Shown here: piece by piece, positions 25,807 to 36,151 of the stretch
How the letters are laid out: every line of letters begins with the position of its first letter
Position numbering within the stretch: position 1 is the stretch's first letter
Assembly (NCBI GenBank): GCA_023213395.1
Contig: CM041465.1
Coordinates: 204,793,741-204,857,740, forward strand
DNA: 64,000 nucleotides
Direction: 5' to 3'
Source: Cycas panzhihuaensis
Lineage: Eukaryota > Cycadophyta
The notes under the pieces: model-generated
Databases searched by the model: none
Seen by the model: the letters and a program-made list of their open reading frames with translations, nothing else
Told to the model about the DNA's origin: nothing
Position numbers and translations under genes: made by a program

Positions 25807-26309
25807 TTTTTTTTTTTTGAAAAATTATATTATTTATAAAAAAGGGAGAAATACAACAACTTATTACATATAAATATAGAGCATACAAGGCTTTGTATCC
25901 TAAAGCATAGAATACATAAGTTTTTTGTAATGCACTAGTTGCACAAATTGGAAGGTCATGCAACAAGATTTGAGGGCACCCAAACTGGATTTTTTTGATG
26001 CCAAGAGAAGAGCAGCTTACAGTGCACTTTTATCTTCGAGGTGTACATTTGAAACTCCATTTGTATATTTGAATCTGTAAGACCTCTGTCAGCATATCCA
26101 TCAGTTGATTGTCCCAGTTTCCTATGAATTTCATTAACTTTAAGTGCATGATTCTTGCTCCGAGTACTTATTCTGGTTCTCCCTGCAACTTCATTGTATG
26201 AGCCGTTCTTTTCCTCTTCCAACGTATCTATCTCTTCTGTATTAAATTTAACAGTAGTTTTATTGGTGGATTTCCCACCTTTATGTGAGGGAGCTGTGTC
26301 AATCAACTA
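25807..26309 (-). other. Possible 3' end of an antisense transcript copy (poly-A at left, unidentified frame)
   Basis: On the plus strand a run of T at about 25807-25819 would be a poly(A) tract on the minus strand. Upstream of it, still on the minus strand, an open frame at 25956-26306 has no recognised domain (it includes GRTRISTRSK). It lies just downstream of the ATG16-like segment. It may be the 3' part of a captured cDNA or an unrelated fused sequence. No flanking duplication was found, so a processed copy is only a hypothesis. Confidence 0.4.
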
Positions 26310-26990
26310 ACTAGCAACAATAAACAAGGTGAGGACCCAATTTATTATCAGTGGAGACAGCAAGACCCAAAATAGAACCTAGGCAACCACGTAATGTACT
26401 GGTCAATGCACCACTATTAATATCCCAAAGTTTAACCTACTGGTCTTGTCCACCACTGATTAGCTGATCATAGTTGTGTCCAAACAATAAAGAACTACAC
26501 CCACTTTCATGGGCAAGTATAATATGTTTTAAAGTTGAAGGAATACTTGATTCCACAAAACTCTCCTCTCCTAACTCACTTCGCCGCACTATGCCATCCA
26601 CTTGCTATCGTGCTAATTCCTCTATTCAGCTAGCTTTAAGTCGATCCATCATATCTTCATACATTGTATTAGCCTCATTCAGACGTTCAGCATCTTTCAT
26701 TTTCAGCAACATCCACCTGTCAATCAACATCTTGTTTTCTACTTCTGCACTGCTTAATTTCCCTGTAAGCCATGCCACCTCCACATGAAGTGCTTGTTTT
26801 TCACTTACAATAAGATTAAAAGTATTTAACTTTTCTTGCAGCTGTGCTTCCAATTGCATAGCCTTGTCCCTAGTTGTATGAAGTTCACTCTTAAACTCAT
26901 TGATGAGAGTATCTTTTTACTGGACAAGTGACTCCAGATTACGAGCTTCTCCCTGGATCCCGTTTCCTTCCTTCTCTGCGTACTTAGCCC
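26310..26990 (-). pseudogene. ATG16: ATG16-like autophagy gene fragment, captured antisense in element E
   Basis: ATG16 binds ATG5-ATG12 and helps lipidate ATG8 during autophagosome formation. On the minus strand this segment encodes the end of the coiled coil (DTLINEFKSEL, MQLEAQLQEK, then ENKMLIDRWMLLKMK at about 26690-26745). Next come KDAERLNEAN, RLKAS, QVDGIVRRSE and FVESSIPST, and then the start of the WD40 propeller (HESGCSSLLF, LISGGQDQ, VKLWDINSG). The match to plant ATG16 in that order is unmistakable. The N-terminus and most WD40 repeats are missing. About four in-frame stops (for example before IEELAR and after GGQDQ) kill it. The stretch shows no intron, which suggests copying from mRNA. 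It ends near 26310, where the similarity stops after TDNK. Confidence 0.88.
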
Positions 26991-27091
26991 ACGCAGGGCT
27001 GCTGTCTCCTCTCCCCCTCTATGCAGTGAAGGATTATCTTCAATCACCGCTCGTCTTCCTGTTGGCGTCTCCTCCTCCCTCGCTCCTTGCA

Positions 27092-27440
27092 TTTCGGGAG
27101 TTGTACATTACGTGCGCTGCCCATCTCTTACACGGCTTCATTATTAATAACAATGGGCGTTGTACGTTGGTGTTTCGGGCACTGTACATTATGTACATTG
27201 CCCATCTCTTACACGGCTTCATTATTAATAACAACGGGCGTTGTACGTTGCCGTTTCGGGCACTATATATTACGTGCGCTGCCCATCTCTTACACAGCTT
27301 CGTTATTAATAACAATGGCTGTTGTACGTTGGCGTTGGCGTCACGCAGGTTTTGACAGGCTCGGCTCACCTGCGCTGCCCATCTCTCATCTCTCAGTAGC
27401 CTACATGGCTTCATTATTAATAATAACAATGCTTTTAAAT
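27092..27440. repeat. 81-bp tandem repeat, three full copies and one partial
   Basis: Units start at 27092, 27173 and 27254, each 81 bp, beginning TTTCGGG and containing GCCCATCTCTTACAC, TTATTAATAACAA and TTGTACGTT. A diverged partial unit follows at 27335-27440. Because 81 is a multiple of three, the repeats stay open in several frames: 26900-27355 and 27087-27506 on the plus strand, and 27040-27585 on the minus strand. These give 27-residue repetitive peptides that need not be real. GC is clearly higher than in the surrounding leader. It lies directly upstream (minus sense) of the ATG16-like segment and may have come with it. Confidence 0.9.
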
Positions 27441-29078
27441 TGCGTTCAGCATTCGTGCATTTGTGCAACGCTCTTAAATTACGTTTCAGCTCCTTCTGAC
27501 TTGTAATTATGGCTGCCCCTTTTATATTACATTGGCGATTTTTTAAACATTTACCAACGGTTTTGCCGTTTATAGCCGATAGCATAATTATTAATATCTG
27601 TTTTTACTGTTTTCACAATGGCGGCAGCCTTTATTTCATTGTTTTTATATATAGATTTTAACATAAAGTTTAAAAAATTAAATTTAATTAGATAAACTTT
27701 TTAAATCCAGAGTTTAAAGGGTTTGTTTACGGCCCCCGGTTCTATCTAGCCATTATATGACCATTAGCTGCCTTCAAAAGGGCGCTAACAAGTTTTTATA
27801 ATCTCTTTTCTTTTTATTTTTTTAAATTTTTTATTTTTTATAGGGTTATTGACATTTTTTTTTTCCATAACTCTTTGCTGGAGCATTGGTTTCAGATGAA
27901 ACCAGTTCTATTAGATCACAAATTTTCTATACACCAATTCTGACTGGTCATATGACCAATTTGGTGCTAATTTGACCCCATTTCGGCCAATTTAACGTCA
28001 GATATTCAAATTTTTAACATTTTTCACACTTTTAACAAAATCATTTTTAGAACTGATCGTAATTTATTACTGGTAAATTATTTTCTGGCCAGATTTCTTC
28101 TATAGAGATCTACATTCTACAAACTTCAATACCCACTTCTTATTTTAATTTTTTGAATTCATTTTCATTAGTATTTTAATCGCTAAAAGTGGGAATTTAG
28201 TTGTTTTTAGCATGTTTCTTAACATTTTTACATAAAGATACCTGTTACTATTTTTGTTATAACTTTTTTATTTTATATCAGATTTTAATTTTTTTAGTTT
28301 CGTTGGGAAGATGTCTCAATTCTCTTCGATTTGACATAATTTTTTATACATTTTGATATATTTTTCCTGATTTTCAAATCATTCAAAGTAGAGGTACTTT
28401 ATTGCCTCAAATCTGCTATTTTTACACTTTTTTTTTTATATTTTTTCAAAATTTTTCAATTGAAAGTATATTGAATAATCTTATAAACAATATTTGATCA
28501 CCTTACAGCATTCTATAAGTATTTTGTTAGCATTTTGACCCCTTGCTCCTGTTTAGCCTCAAAACAAGGCTTGTACCTTTGATTCACTAAAACTTGATTT
28601 CTAGGAACCCGTTTTTAGAACGGTCAGTTCTTTTGGATTCACATTTTGTTTATCTTTATACTCATAAAGTTTTATATCATTCTGATGTTATTTAATATAC
28701 TTTTGAATCCCTCAAACTTAAGGTTATCATTCAAACCTTCTTTTAAGGAGCATATTAATTTTTTATTAAAAATTTCTTTATATTATTATTTTTTCAAAGT
28801 GAAAAATACTTTTATATATTTCATTTTCAGTATTTTATATTATTATCAAGGTAAAAGATCTTTATATGTGCTCTTATATTCACTTTATCTCAAAGTTTAT
28901 TTGAAAGGTGTACCTCTATTGAAAAGTTCTTTTATCATTTTTAAAAAAGATTATTTCCTTATTATGCCTTGTTGACTGGCTTTCTAAAGGGCATTTGAAA
29001 TCATATATATTCATTGATTTATTGATATTTTAACTTGTTAAAGCATATTTATTTTACATATTAAAGTTTTTTGATAAA
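27441..29078 (+). other. Leader of E, right part
   Basis: T-rich untranslated sequence up to the gag ATG at 29079. Short similarities to the leader of C (TTGACCC...TGTTTAGCCT near 28537 and near 30692) support common ancestry of C and E. The open frame at 28646-28975 is hydrophobic low-complexity and not convincing. Confidence 0.6.
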
Positions 29079-29820
29079 ATGGCACAATTCCCCATTTTCG
29101 ATGGCCATAACTTTTTACTATGGTATGACACCATACAAACTTACTTTATTGAACATGATCTTTTGAAGTATTTATAACATGAATGTGATCTTAGCATTAA
29201 AGAAAATTTTAGAAAAGATAATGAAGTGTTAGGTTTATTATTTTACACTATGACTGATGATATTTTTTCACTGATTTCTGAATTAACAACTTCTAAATCA
29301 GTTTGGAATGTATTGATTTCTACTTATAGGGGAGATACCCTCCATGTATTTGATGATATTTTTTATGAGTATGTGAGATAGGTGACAGAACAGGTGAAGC
29401 ATAGTGACAACACCAATGAAGATTCAGATCAAATGAAGGACCACATTGTTGCACAAGGATTTGATCCTCTATTTGAGGGGGAGAATGAAGATGAATCTTA
29501 TGATATGATGAAGAATGAATGTGATGATATGACAAAGAATGAACGTGATGAGATGACAGTTGTTCAAAGCATAAAGATTACAAAAGTTTAAGTTCAAAGC
29601 CTTCTTAATGTTCTAGCTGACAAAGTCAAAATTACAGCTATTCATTTATATTTGAATCGAGTTTTATCTACTTATAGTTTTTCTACATCATTCCATGATA
29701 AAAAGACATATGTGGCTATAAGAGTGAGAAGAGTTGATAAAGATCAAGATTAGAATTTTAAAGTTTTTTTCAAGTACAAGTTCCATAAGTTCAAGGAAAA
29801 GATACAAGTGTTCGCGATGA
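29079..29820 (+). pseudogene. Element E gag-like gene
   Basis: The start ATG at 29079 reads MAQFPIFDGHNFLLWYDTI, a copia gag beginning. It is followed by FRKDNEVLGLLFY and ELTTSKSVWNVL, the same blocks as in A and C. An acidic insert with repeated DDMTKNE / DMMKNE units (29480-29560) follows. A C-terminal stretch, KVFFKYKFHKFKEKIQ, resembles KVFLKYKYYKFREKLK in C. Stops near 29176 and 29378 interrupt a single frame that otherwise runs to 29591. No zinc knuckle and no pol follow; the purine tract begins at 29822. Confidence 0.75.
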
Positions 29821-29821
29821 C

Positions 29822-29835
29822 ATTAAGGGGGAGAA
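29822..29835 (+). promoter_or_regulatory. Polypurine tract of element E
   Basis: ATTAAGGGGGAGAA ends exactly at the 3' LTR start and is identical to the tract of element C. Confidence 0.9.
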
Positions 29836-30305
29836 TGTTAGAGTGTAATGTCATCACTCAACTCCCTCTTACCTACCAGGATTGTACACCTCAATTTACA
29901 TATGTGATGTTAAAATACATGTAGGTAAGTTAATGTTAATTTGAGTTAAGTTATATTATTTTATTATTAATTTAAATTTAGGGGTTGAGGAGTTCCCCTC
30001 CTCCCTCAAAACTATTTATATTATGGGGTGTACAACCTTGGTGCCTTTAAACACCACCTCCTTTTAAGATATTTGTCATGCTCTTAACAACAATGGATTG
30101 AAGACAATGCTATCATGTTCTCATAGTTTATTGATGCAACATCGATCTACATTGCTATATTGTTACATAGATTTGTATTGAATATTTGATGCAATACTAT
30201 TATTTTGAATATATTGAAGTTTATTATATCTTCTGCTCTGTTCTCCTGCAATTATTATTCCATCATTTGGTATCAGAGCAGTTTAGCTACATTATATTTC
30301 TTACA
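29836..30305 (+). repeat. 3' LTR of element E
   Basis: Starts TGTTAGAGTGTAATG and ends TTTCTTACA, followed by the TAAAT duplication. It includes a primer-site-like TGGTATCAGAGCAG at 30268-30281, as the 5' LTR does. Confidence 0.92.
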
Positions 30306-30321
30306 TAAATTTAACACCTCC
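30306..30321. repeat. Target duplications of E and B with the last six bases of B
   Basis: 30306-30310 is TAAAT (right duplication of E). 30311-30316, TTAACA, is the end of B's 3' LTR. 30317-30321 is CCTCC (right duplication of B). The three pieces lie side by side and fix the order of insertion. Confidence 0.92.
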
Positions 30322-31591
30322 ATCGTTAGTTTCTAATCATGTCACAACCCCATGTGACCTCGTTTTTCAAGATTAGGGGGCAAACTTCAAACAATTATAA
30401 GTTACTTTTTATAATTTTAGTTTTTAAAAGATTTAATCATATTTTACATATTTAAAGTCTGAAACCCACCTTTGGACCTTAGCTACTAATCACGTTAGCT
30501 CCAACGTGACCAGGGGCCTTTCGCTTAAGGGGCTCACACTTTTAATTTATTTGCAATAAAAAGGTCCTTGTACTATTTATGTTATAACTTTTCATTTAAG
30601 AGTCCATTTTTTAAACGATTTGATCCATTGAAAAAATATTTCAATTATCTACACATTGAAGTAGTTTCTAATGAGATATAAAACTACTTTATAGGTTTTT
30701 TAGGCTAATAAAGTTAAGGCTTCTATTTGACCCTTGTTTAGCCTATTTTTAAATATTTCAAGTAATTTTTCCATTCTAACTTAGCATACTTATTTATTAT
30801 TAAGCTTCTAATCAGTTGTTAATAGTTTTTATCTATTTTAGAGGCTCACAACTAAGTTTTGCAGTCATTGAGCTCTACTTTGCCCTCTTGAAGAGAAGGA
30901 GCTCTGTTGGAAACAAAAACTTTAAATTTGTACACTCAAACTCCTTATAACTCTATTCTAAGGCTGTTATTTTATCTTTTAGCTTGTAGACTTGATTCTA
31001 AAGCTCTTTTATGGTATATTTTCTGCTCATTTAAGGTTAATTTACCTTCTTAAAAGTATTACATTTAAAGGTGTATTTAGTTGCATAAGATCATTTATAA
31101 GCACTTTATTTGAAACCTTGTGAAAGTTGTTTTGTAAAAGCATTTATTTAATTTAATTTAAAAATATATACTTTTCTTTAATTACTAAATTACCCTTTTA
31201 TTGATTAACAAGGTATCTATTTGAAAGTTCATCTATATTTTAAGTTGTTTGTTAGCTTATTAGTAAAGCATCTTCAAAGTTAAGTTAAGGTCATCTCTAT
31301 TATAGTTAAAAGCTTAAGTAAGTTGCATTGCATTATATTATATTACTTATTTCATGGGCCTTTATCTTTTAAGGTTTACATATATCATTTTGAAATGATC
31401 ATTTATCATATATTTGTCTCATTTCAAAATAGAACATTTATCTTGCATTATTTTAAGCAGATATACATTTCATCTCATTACTTAGTTACCTTCATTAAGA
31501 AGGAATCTTGTTGAAAAAACATGTGAAAGGAGATTTATTGCAGGTTATTTTTTCATTAGATGTTGTGATTAATAAGATCCTAGTGTTTATA
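30322..31591 (+). other. Leader of element C, right part
   Basis: AT-rich leader continuing from 18951. A GC-richer patch lies near 30480-30540 (CACGTTAGCTCCAACGTGAC, an imperfect palindrome). The 31323-31514 frame is not convincing. Confidence 0.6.
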
Positions 31592-32263
31592 ATGGAAATT
31601 TATCTAGATAACATGATAATTCCCATATTTGATGGCACTAAGTTTTCACCTTAGAAAATTTTGATGAAAACACTCTTTATCTCTAAAAATTTGTGGATTT
31701 ATGTGAATAATGGTTATCATAACTTAAATACCAATTCTATTTTAGAGAAAGAATAATATTTAAAGAAAATATGAAAAAGGATAATGAGACTTTAGTCTTA
31801 ATTTTTTGTACAATAGATGATATTGTATTCACTAGTGTTAGTGAAATGACCACTTCTAAAACTATATGGGATATCTTAAAATCAGTTTATGGGGGAGATA
31901 CTTTAGAACTAAATAAAACTAACTATATTGATAATGCTTTTCGTATGAGATAGATGTTAGAGGAGGTAAACATTATTGAAATGGCTAATGTTGCATGTAC
32001 TATGGAAGACTCTAATAAAAATAATGATCATATTATTGCATTCAATACCTTTAACCTAATTAGCTCCCATGAGGTAAGAGATCAAGAAGATAAATAATTT
32101 GAACCATACTTTATTGAAGAAGACTACATTGTAAATATGTAAGTTGATGATCACTTTAAGGATGGTGACAAAGCTAAAGGACATATGTTTAATCTCTCTC
32201 TCAAAGTTTTCTTGAAGTATAAGTACTATAAATTTAGAGAAAAGTTGAAGATGTATGTGATGA
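31592..32263 (+). pseudogene. Element C gag-like gene
   Basis: The ATG at 31592 begins MEIYLDNMIIPIFDGTKFSP, a copia gag start. It continues through KKDNETLVLIFCTIDD and EMTTSKTIWDILKSVYGG (within 31771-31953), the same blocks as in A and E. It ends with KVFLKYKYYKFREKLK close to the purine tract. Several TAG/TAA stops break it. No pol is found between it and the LTR. Confidence 0.75.
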
Positions 32264-32265
32264 AC

Positions 32266-32279
32266 ATTAAGGGGGAGAA
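32266..32279 (+). promoter_or_regulatory. Polypurine tract of element C
   Basis: ATTAAGGGGGAGAA directly precedes the 3' LTR start and is identical to that of E. Confidence 0.9.
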
Positions 32280-32590
32280 TGTTAAGTTAATGTTCATCAT
32301 CTAATATTGCATTGGGAGTGTTCATACCATCGAAGCCATTATGGTAAGTATTAGTTTAATATTTTGTTCATTTTTAAAATTATTTTGAATTCTAAGTTAA
32401 GTCTGACTATTTCTTGTCTCCCAAATATAAAATCCTTAGGGTCAAAAACCCTGGTGTTCTTCAACACCACCACTATTATAAAATTGTTACCATTTAAGCA
32501 ATATGGATTGAATACTATATTTTGAATGTGCATTTGCAATATGGCTATGGATTGAGACCTATTTCTAAAATAACATTCTGCTTTTCATCA
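32280..32590 (+). repeat. 3' LTR of element C
   Basis: Starts TGTTAAGTTAATG. It matches 17356-17675. The right end is placed near CTTTTCATCA by comparison with the left LTR and by the return of copia D sequence (gag ATG at 32599). Confidence 0.85.
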
Positions 32591-32598
32591 GTTCAACC

Positions 32599-33480
32599 AT
32601 GGCATCCTATATTTTGGGCCTTAATGATGCAAATAAACTGATCAAAAATAATTATCATGTTTAGAAAATTAAAATAAAAGCACTTTTACATGTCAAAAAT
32701 GCTTGGGAGTTAACCATTGGAGAAGAAAAGATACAAAAAACTGAAGGTGATGCCCAGAAAAATTAGAAAGAAAGAAATAATCTAAGAGTAATAACTCTGA
32801 AAATGTTTGTCTCTAATCATCTTTTAATATACACTAATAAATTAAATTCTTACTCTTAAACTTGAAAAACCTTTGAAAATCTATATGCCCAAAAGAATAG
32901 AGCAAGGATCATAATCTTGAAAGAGGAGTTATTAAAATTATTTATGAAAGAAATAGAAACAGTAACTGACTTCATTTATAAAGTTACTACAATCTAAAAT
33001 GATCTGTTAAGTATTAGGGAAACTATCTCTGAAAGGAAAATAGTAGAAATGGTAGCAAAAAACTCCCAAAGGCATATGATGTAACCATTAATATCATAAC
33101 CAATACTAGCCTAATTGAAGAAATGACACTTGATGAACTACATGGTATGTTGTTGAGACAAGAATAAAGAAATAAAAGGTATAAAGATATCACTAAAATG
33201 GAAGATGTCTTCATAACTAAATTGAACATAGTAGGCTCCAAAGGACAAGGTTGATTTAGAGGCAAAGGACATGCTCTAGAATTCAAGTCTTCATCATGAA
33301 GAAGATGGTCAAAAAGTAGAGAATGTGGTCATATGTATCCACCCAAAGAGGCTTAAGTATGCTTTAATTACAACAAACCTAAATAATGCTCTAGTCAATG
33401 TCATGCCTTTAACATTTGCTATCATTATGGACAACCATGACACTACCCATACTAGTGTCCTCAATGCAGAGCAAACATAT
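32599..33480 (+). pseudogene. Copia D gag remnant
   Basis: ATG at 32599 reads MASYILGLND, matching the gag start of B (MASSILELNN). The capsid-like region continues through NLYAQKNRARI (about 32879-32911) to the zinc region near 33345-33465, where two decayed knuckles (CFNYNKPK, CYHYGQP) keep part of the Cys/His pattern. Stops are frequent. Confidence 0.75.
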
Positions 33481-33584
33481 AGAGAGGGAAAAGAGTAGTA
33501 GGAAACTACAGTAAGGAGCAATCAGATGAAATAGATAAAGAAACAACTTTTATTGCCACTTTATCAGCCAATCATCTAGACAAG

Positions 33585-34660
33585 GATATGTGGTACATTG
33601 ATTCTAGAGCATCAAGACATATGATAAGTAAGGAATATTGGTTCAAATGTATCAAACCCTACTCCATAGATAAATCATTTAAGTTGGGAGATAAGTACCC
33701 CTTAAACATTAAAGGAGTAGGAAACATTGATATTAACTTACAAGGTAGCATAAAGGAAATTAGAAATGTACTCATTGTACCAAGTCTTAAGATGAATCTT
33801 CTCTTTATATCTTATCTATGTAGAAAAATCCTGAGAACTATTTTTGATGAGAAAGGCATGTGCTATATACTAGACATAAAAAATATTGGTGTTGTGATCA
33901 TTAAAAGGGTAAAGTATAATGATCTTTATAGACTATTGTCCAATCATGTTACTCATGATAAGGATGTAAAGGCATATTTACTTATAAATCCTAATGATAA
34001 TAATAAAGTGTAGTATTTGAAGTATGGGCATCTCCTTGTGGATACATTGGAAATGATGGAAAGAAATAATATTTCTAATGGCTTCCTTCTATTTCATTAG
34101 ATCATTTTGTTTGCAAAGGGTGTTAATTTAGAAAATATTATTTCCTTTCATAACTAATGAATACCATGCTCAAGAAAAATTAAAACTAATACACATAGAC
34201 TTATGTGGTCTTATGACACCACTGTCTATAAATGGCTCTAGATATTTTTTTACTTTCATTGATGACTTCACTAAAAAAGTGTGGGTGTACTTCCTTCATA
34301 ACAAATCAAAAGTATTTGATATATTTAAAGAATTTAAGACAAAGGTAGAATTAGAGTCAAGATATAAAATTAAATGTATCATATCTAACAATGGAGGCGA
34401 ATATATTTTGAAAGAGTTTTTGGATTACTTCAAAGCTAGAGGTATATGAAGGCAATTTACAACTCCCTACACACCCTAGTCTAATGACATCGTAGAACGA
34501 AAAATAGGACCATTATGGAAATAGCATGTAGCATGATTCATAGCAAACAAATATCAAGGACTTACTAGGATGAAGTAGTAAGTACAACATGCTATCTGAT
34601 AAATTAGTGTCTAACCATTGCACTATAGCAGATCATCCCTAAAGAAGGATGGACAGGAGA
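33585..34660 (+). pseudogene. Copia D protease and integrase remnant
   Basis: The protease begins WYIDSRASRHM at 33591, one base change from the DSGAS active site. An open segment runs to 34013 and includes LKMNLLFISYLC and the pre-integrase part. The integrase core at 34213-34449 keeps FIDDFTKKVWVYFLHNK and SNNGGEYILKEF. After 34449 stops interrupt the integrase C-terminal part. Confidence 0.82.
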
Positions 34661-36120
34661 ACACACGATATAAGTAACTTGAAAATTTTTGGGAGTCAGG
34701 CCTTTGTCCATATACCAAATAAAAACAAGACAAATCTCAATTTAAAATGCATCAAATGCATTATGATTAGGTACAGCAAAAACTCAAAGGGGTACAAATG
34801 CATAGATTCCAAAACCCATAAAATCTATGTAAGTAGGGATGTCATTTTTAATAAAGAAATTCCTACTGATGTCAACTCTCCAACTCAAACAATTGATAAA
34901 GTACCAAGGATTAAGGTTCAAGAAGAACCTCCTATTGAAGAATCAAGAGTAACTATAAAAAATGACTTAGAAGAGTTAGAAACCACCCTTCCTATAGAAG
35001 GAGAACAGTCATCCAAAGAATCAACTGCTAGAAAAACAAAAAGGGAGAAGAAAGTACCAAAATGGTACATCAAAATAATAGAAGAAGGAAAGGTAAATAT
35101 TTACACATGGAACTAGAAGTCAACAACCTCAAGCCCTCTTCAGTAGAGTGGAGCCTCAATCCTTTGAGGAAGTAAAGGAGTATACAGAATGGAGATCCGT
35201 AATGAATGCAAAAATAGATGCCATTACTAAAATCCAAACTTGGGATCTAGTTAAGTTAGCTCCAAATAAACCTATTGTTAATTGTAAATGGGTGTACAAA
35301 GTAAAAGGAGTTGAGGGCAAAATGGGGAAGCTTAAAGCTAAACATATGGAAAAAGGTTATGCTCAAACCGCTAGGATTGATTTTGATGAAACATTCTCTC
35401 CTATGGCCAAATTAAATATTGTTAGAATAATGATTGCACTATCATCTCAAAATAACTGGGAGATTTACCAGTTAGATGTCAAAAATGTCTTCTTAAATGG
35501 AGATTTAGAGGAAGAGGTCTACATGTGGCAACCAAAAGACTACATCAAGCAAGGACAAGAACATCTAGTATGTAAACTAAAAAAGGCCTTGTATGGATTA
35601 AAACAAGTGTCCAGAGCTTGGTATACAAAGTTAGATAAATATCTGTCTCAAAATGTCTTTCAGAGGTACAGTTTTAATTCCAGTCTATATGTCAAAAGAA
35701 GGGGACAAAGAAAATAGGAAATCTACCAGTGGATATTATTTCTTCTTAGGCTTAACAACCATTTCTTGGTGTAGTAAAAAGTAACCAACAGTTGCTTTTT
35801 CATCAACTGAAGCAGAATACAGATTAGTAGTTAGTGCAACTTGTGAAGCACTCTGACTCAAGGAACTATTAATGGATATGAATCAATTGCAATAAGAACT
35901 AACAGCTTGACTTTGTGATAACCAGAGTGTAATAAAGTTCAACAAGAATTTGATTTTGTATGCATAAATAAAGCACATAGAAGTTCACCACTACTTCATT
36001 CGAGAAAAAGTTCAAAGCAAAGAAGTTGATCTAATATACTACCCTACAGAAAGTCAAGTTGTAGACATTCTGAAAAAATCTCTTAGTAGAGATAAATTTT
36101 AATTTCTTAAAGATAGAATA
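34661..36120 (+). pseudogene. Copia D integrase end, RT with internal deletion, RNase H
   Basis: The integrase end is open at 34649-35116 and includes KIYVSRDVIFNKE. The RT is open at 35148-35717, from QSFEEVKEYTEW through KWVYKVKG, QLDVKNVFLNGDLEEEVYM and CKLKKALYGLKQ to SLYVKR. Straight after YVKRRG the sequence jumps into the RNase H box RKSTSGYYFFLG (about 35714-35750). In B and F about 0.6-0.8 kb separate these points and carry the YVDD catalytic box, so that part is deleted. RNase H continues STEAEYRLVV and ends near 36105. Confidence 0.85.
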
Positions 36121-36139
36121 GGACTGAAAAGGATAAAAC

Positions 36140-36151
36140 ATTAAGAGAAGG
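36140..36151 (+). promoter_or_regulatory. Polypurine tract of copia D
   Basis: ATTAAGAGAAGG immediately before the 3' LTR. Confidence 0.85.

Larger units (their letters stand above)
24154..30305 (+). mobile_element. Gag-only retroelement E, innermost, carrying a captured gene segment
   Basis: LTRs 24154-24647 and 29836-30305 are flanked by a perfect 5-bp duplication, TAAAT (24149-24153 and 30306-30310). Its target is the 3' LTR of copia B, six bases from that LTR's end. The element is 6.15 kb but encodes only a gag-like frame (29079-29591 and decayed beyond). The leader of about 4.4 kb holds an AGATCT-rich tract, an antisense ATG16-like segment and an 81-bp tandem repeat. Gag and purine tract are related to elements A and C. 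By eye the LTRs differ at roughly 8% of aligned sites plus small gaps. Confidence 0.92.
18952..30316 (+). mobile_element. Copia retrotransposon B, inserted in the leader of C
   Basis: LTR 18952-19153 on the left. The right LTR is 23946-24153 plus its last six bases at 30311-30316, split by element E. A perfect target duplication, CCTCC, lies at 18947-18951 and 30317-30321. B's own DNA is about 5.2 kb, the same as copia F, with gag, protease, integrase, RT and RNase H in order. Many stops show it is dead. It belongs to the D/F family by LTR start, gag start (MASS.LELN) and pol sequence. Confidence 0.93.
17356..32590 (+). mobile_element. Gag-only retroelement C, inserted in the leader of D
   Basis: LTRs of about 320 bp (17356-17675 and 32280-about 32590) flank it. 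It sits just upstream of the gag start of D. C's own DNA is about 3.9 kb: a leader at 17676-18951 and 30322-31591, one gag-derived frame at 31592-32263 and a purine tract. No protease, integrase, RT or RNase H is present, so C must have moved with enzymes from another element. The left LTR start is decayed (TATTAGG for TGTTAAG). The right LTR end is uncertain by about 10 bp, and no target duplication was confirmed. Confidence 0.82.

Noticed and set aside
26900-27585. Overlapping open frames of 139-181 codons as real genes
   Set aside because: They arise from the 81-bp tandem repeat, whose length keeps frames open on both strands. The peptides are repetitive and have no domain.
28646-28975. 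Membrane protein gene
   Set aside because: Hydrophobic content reflects T-rich DNA in the leader of E. There is no known domain.
32587-32600. Target duplication for element C
   Set aside because: The left flank AATCT has no clear match near the right LTR end; the boundary is too decayed to claim one.
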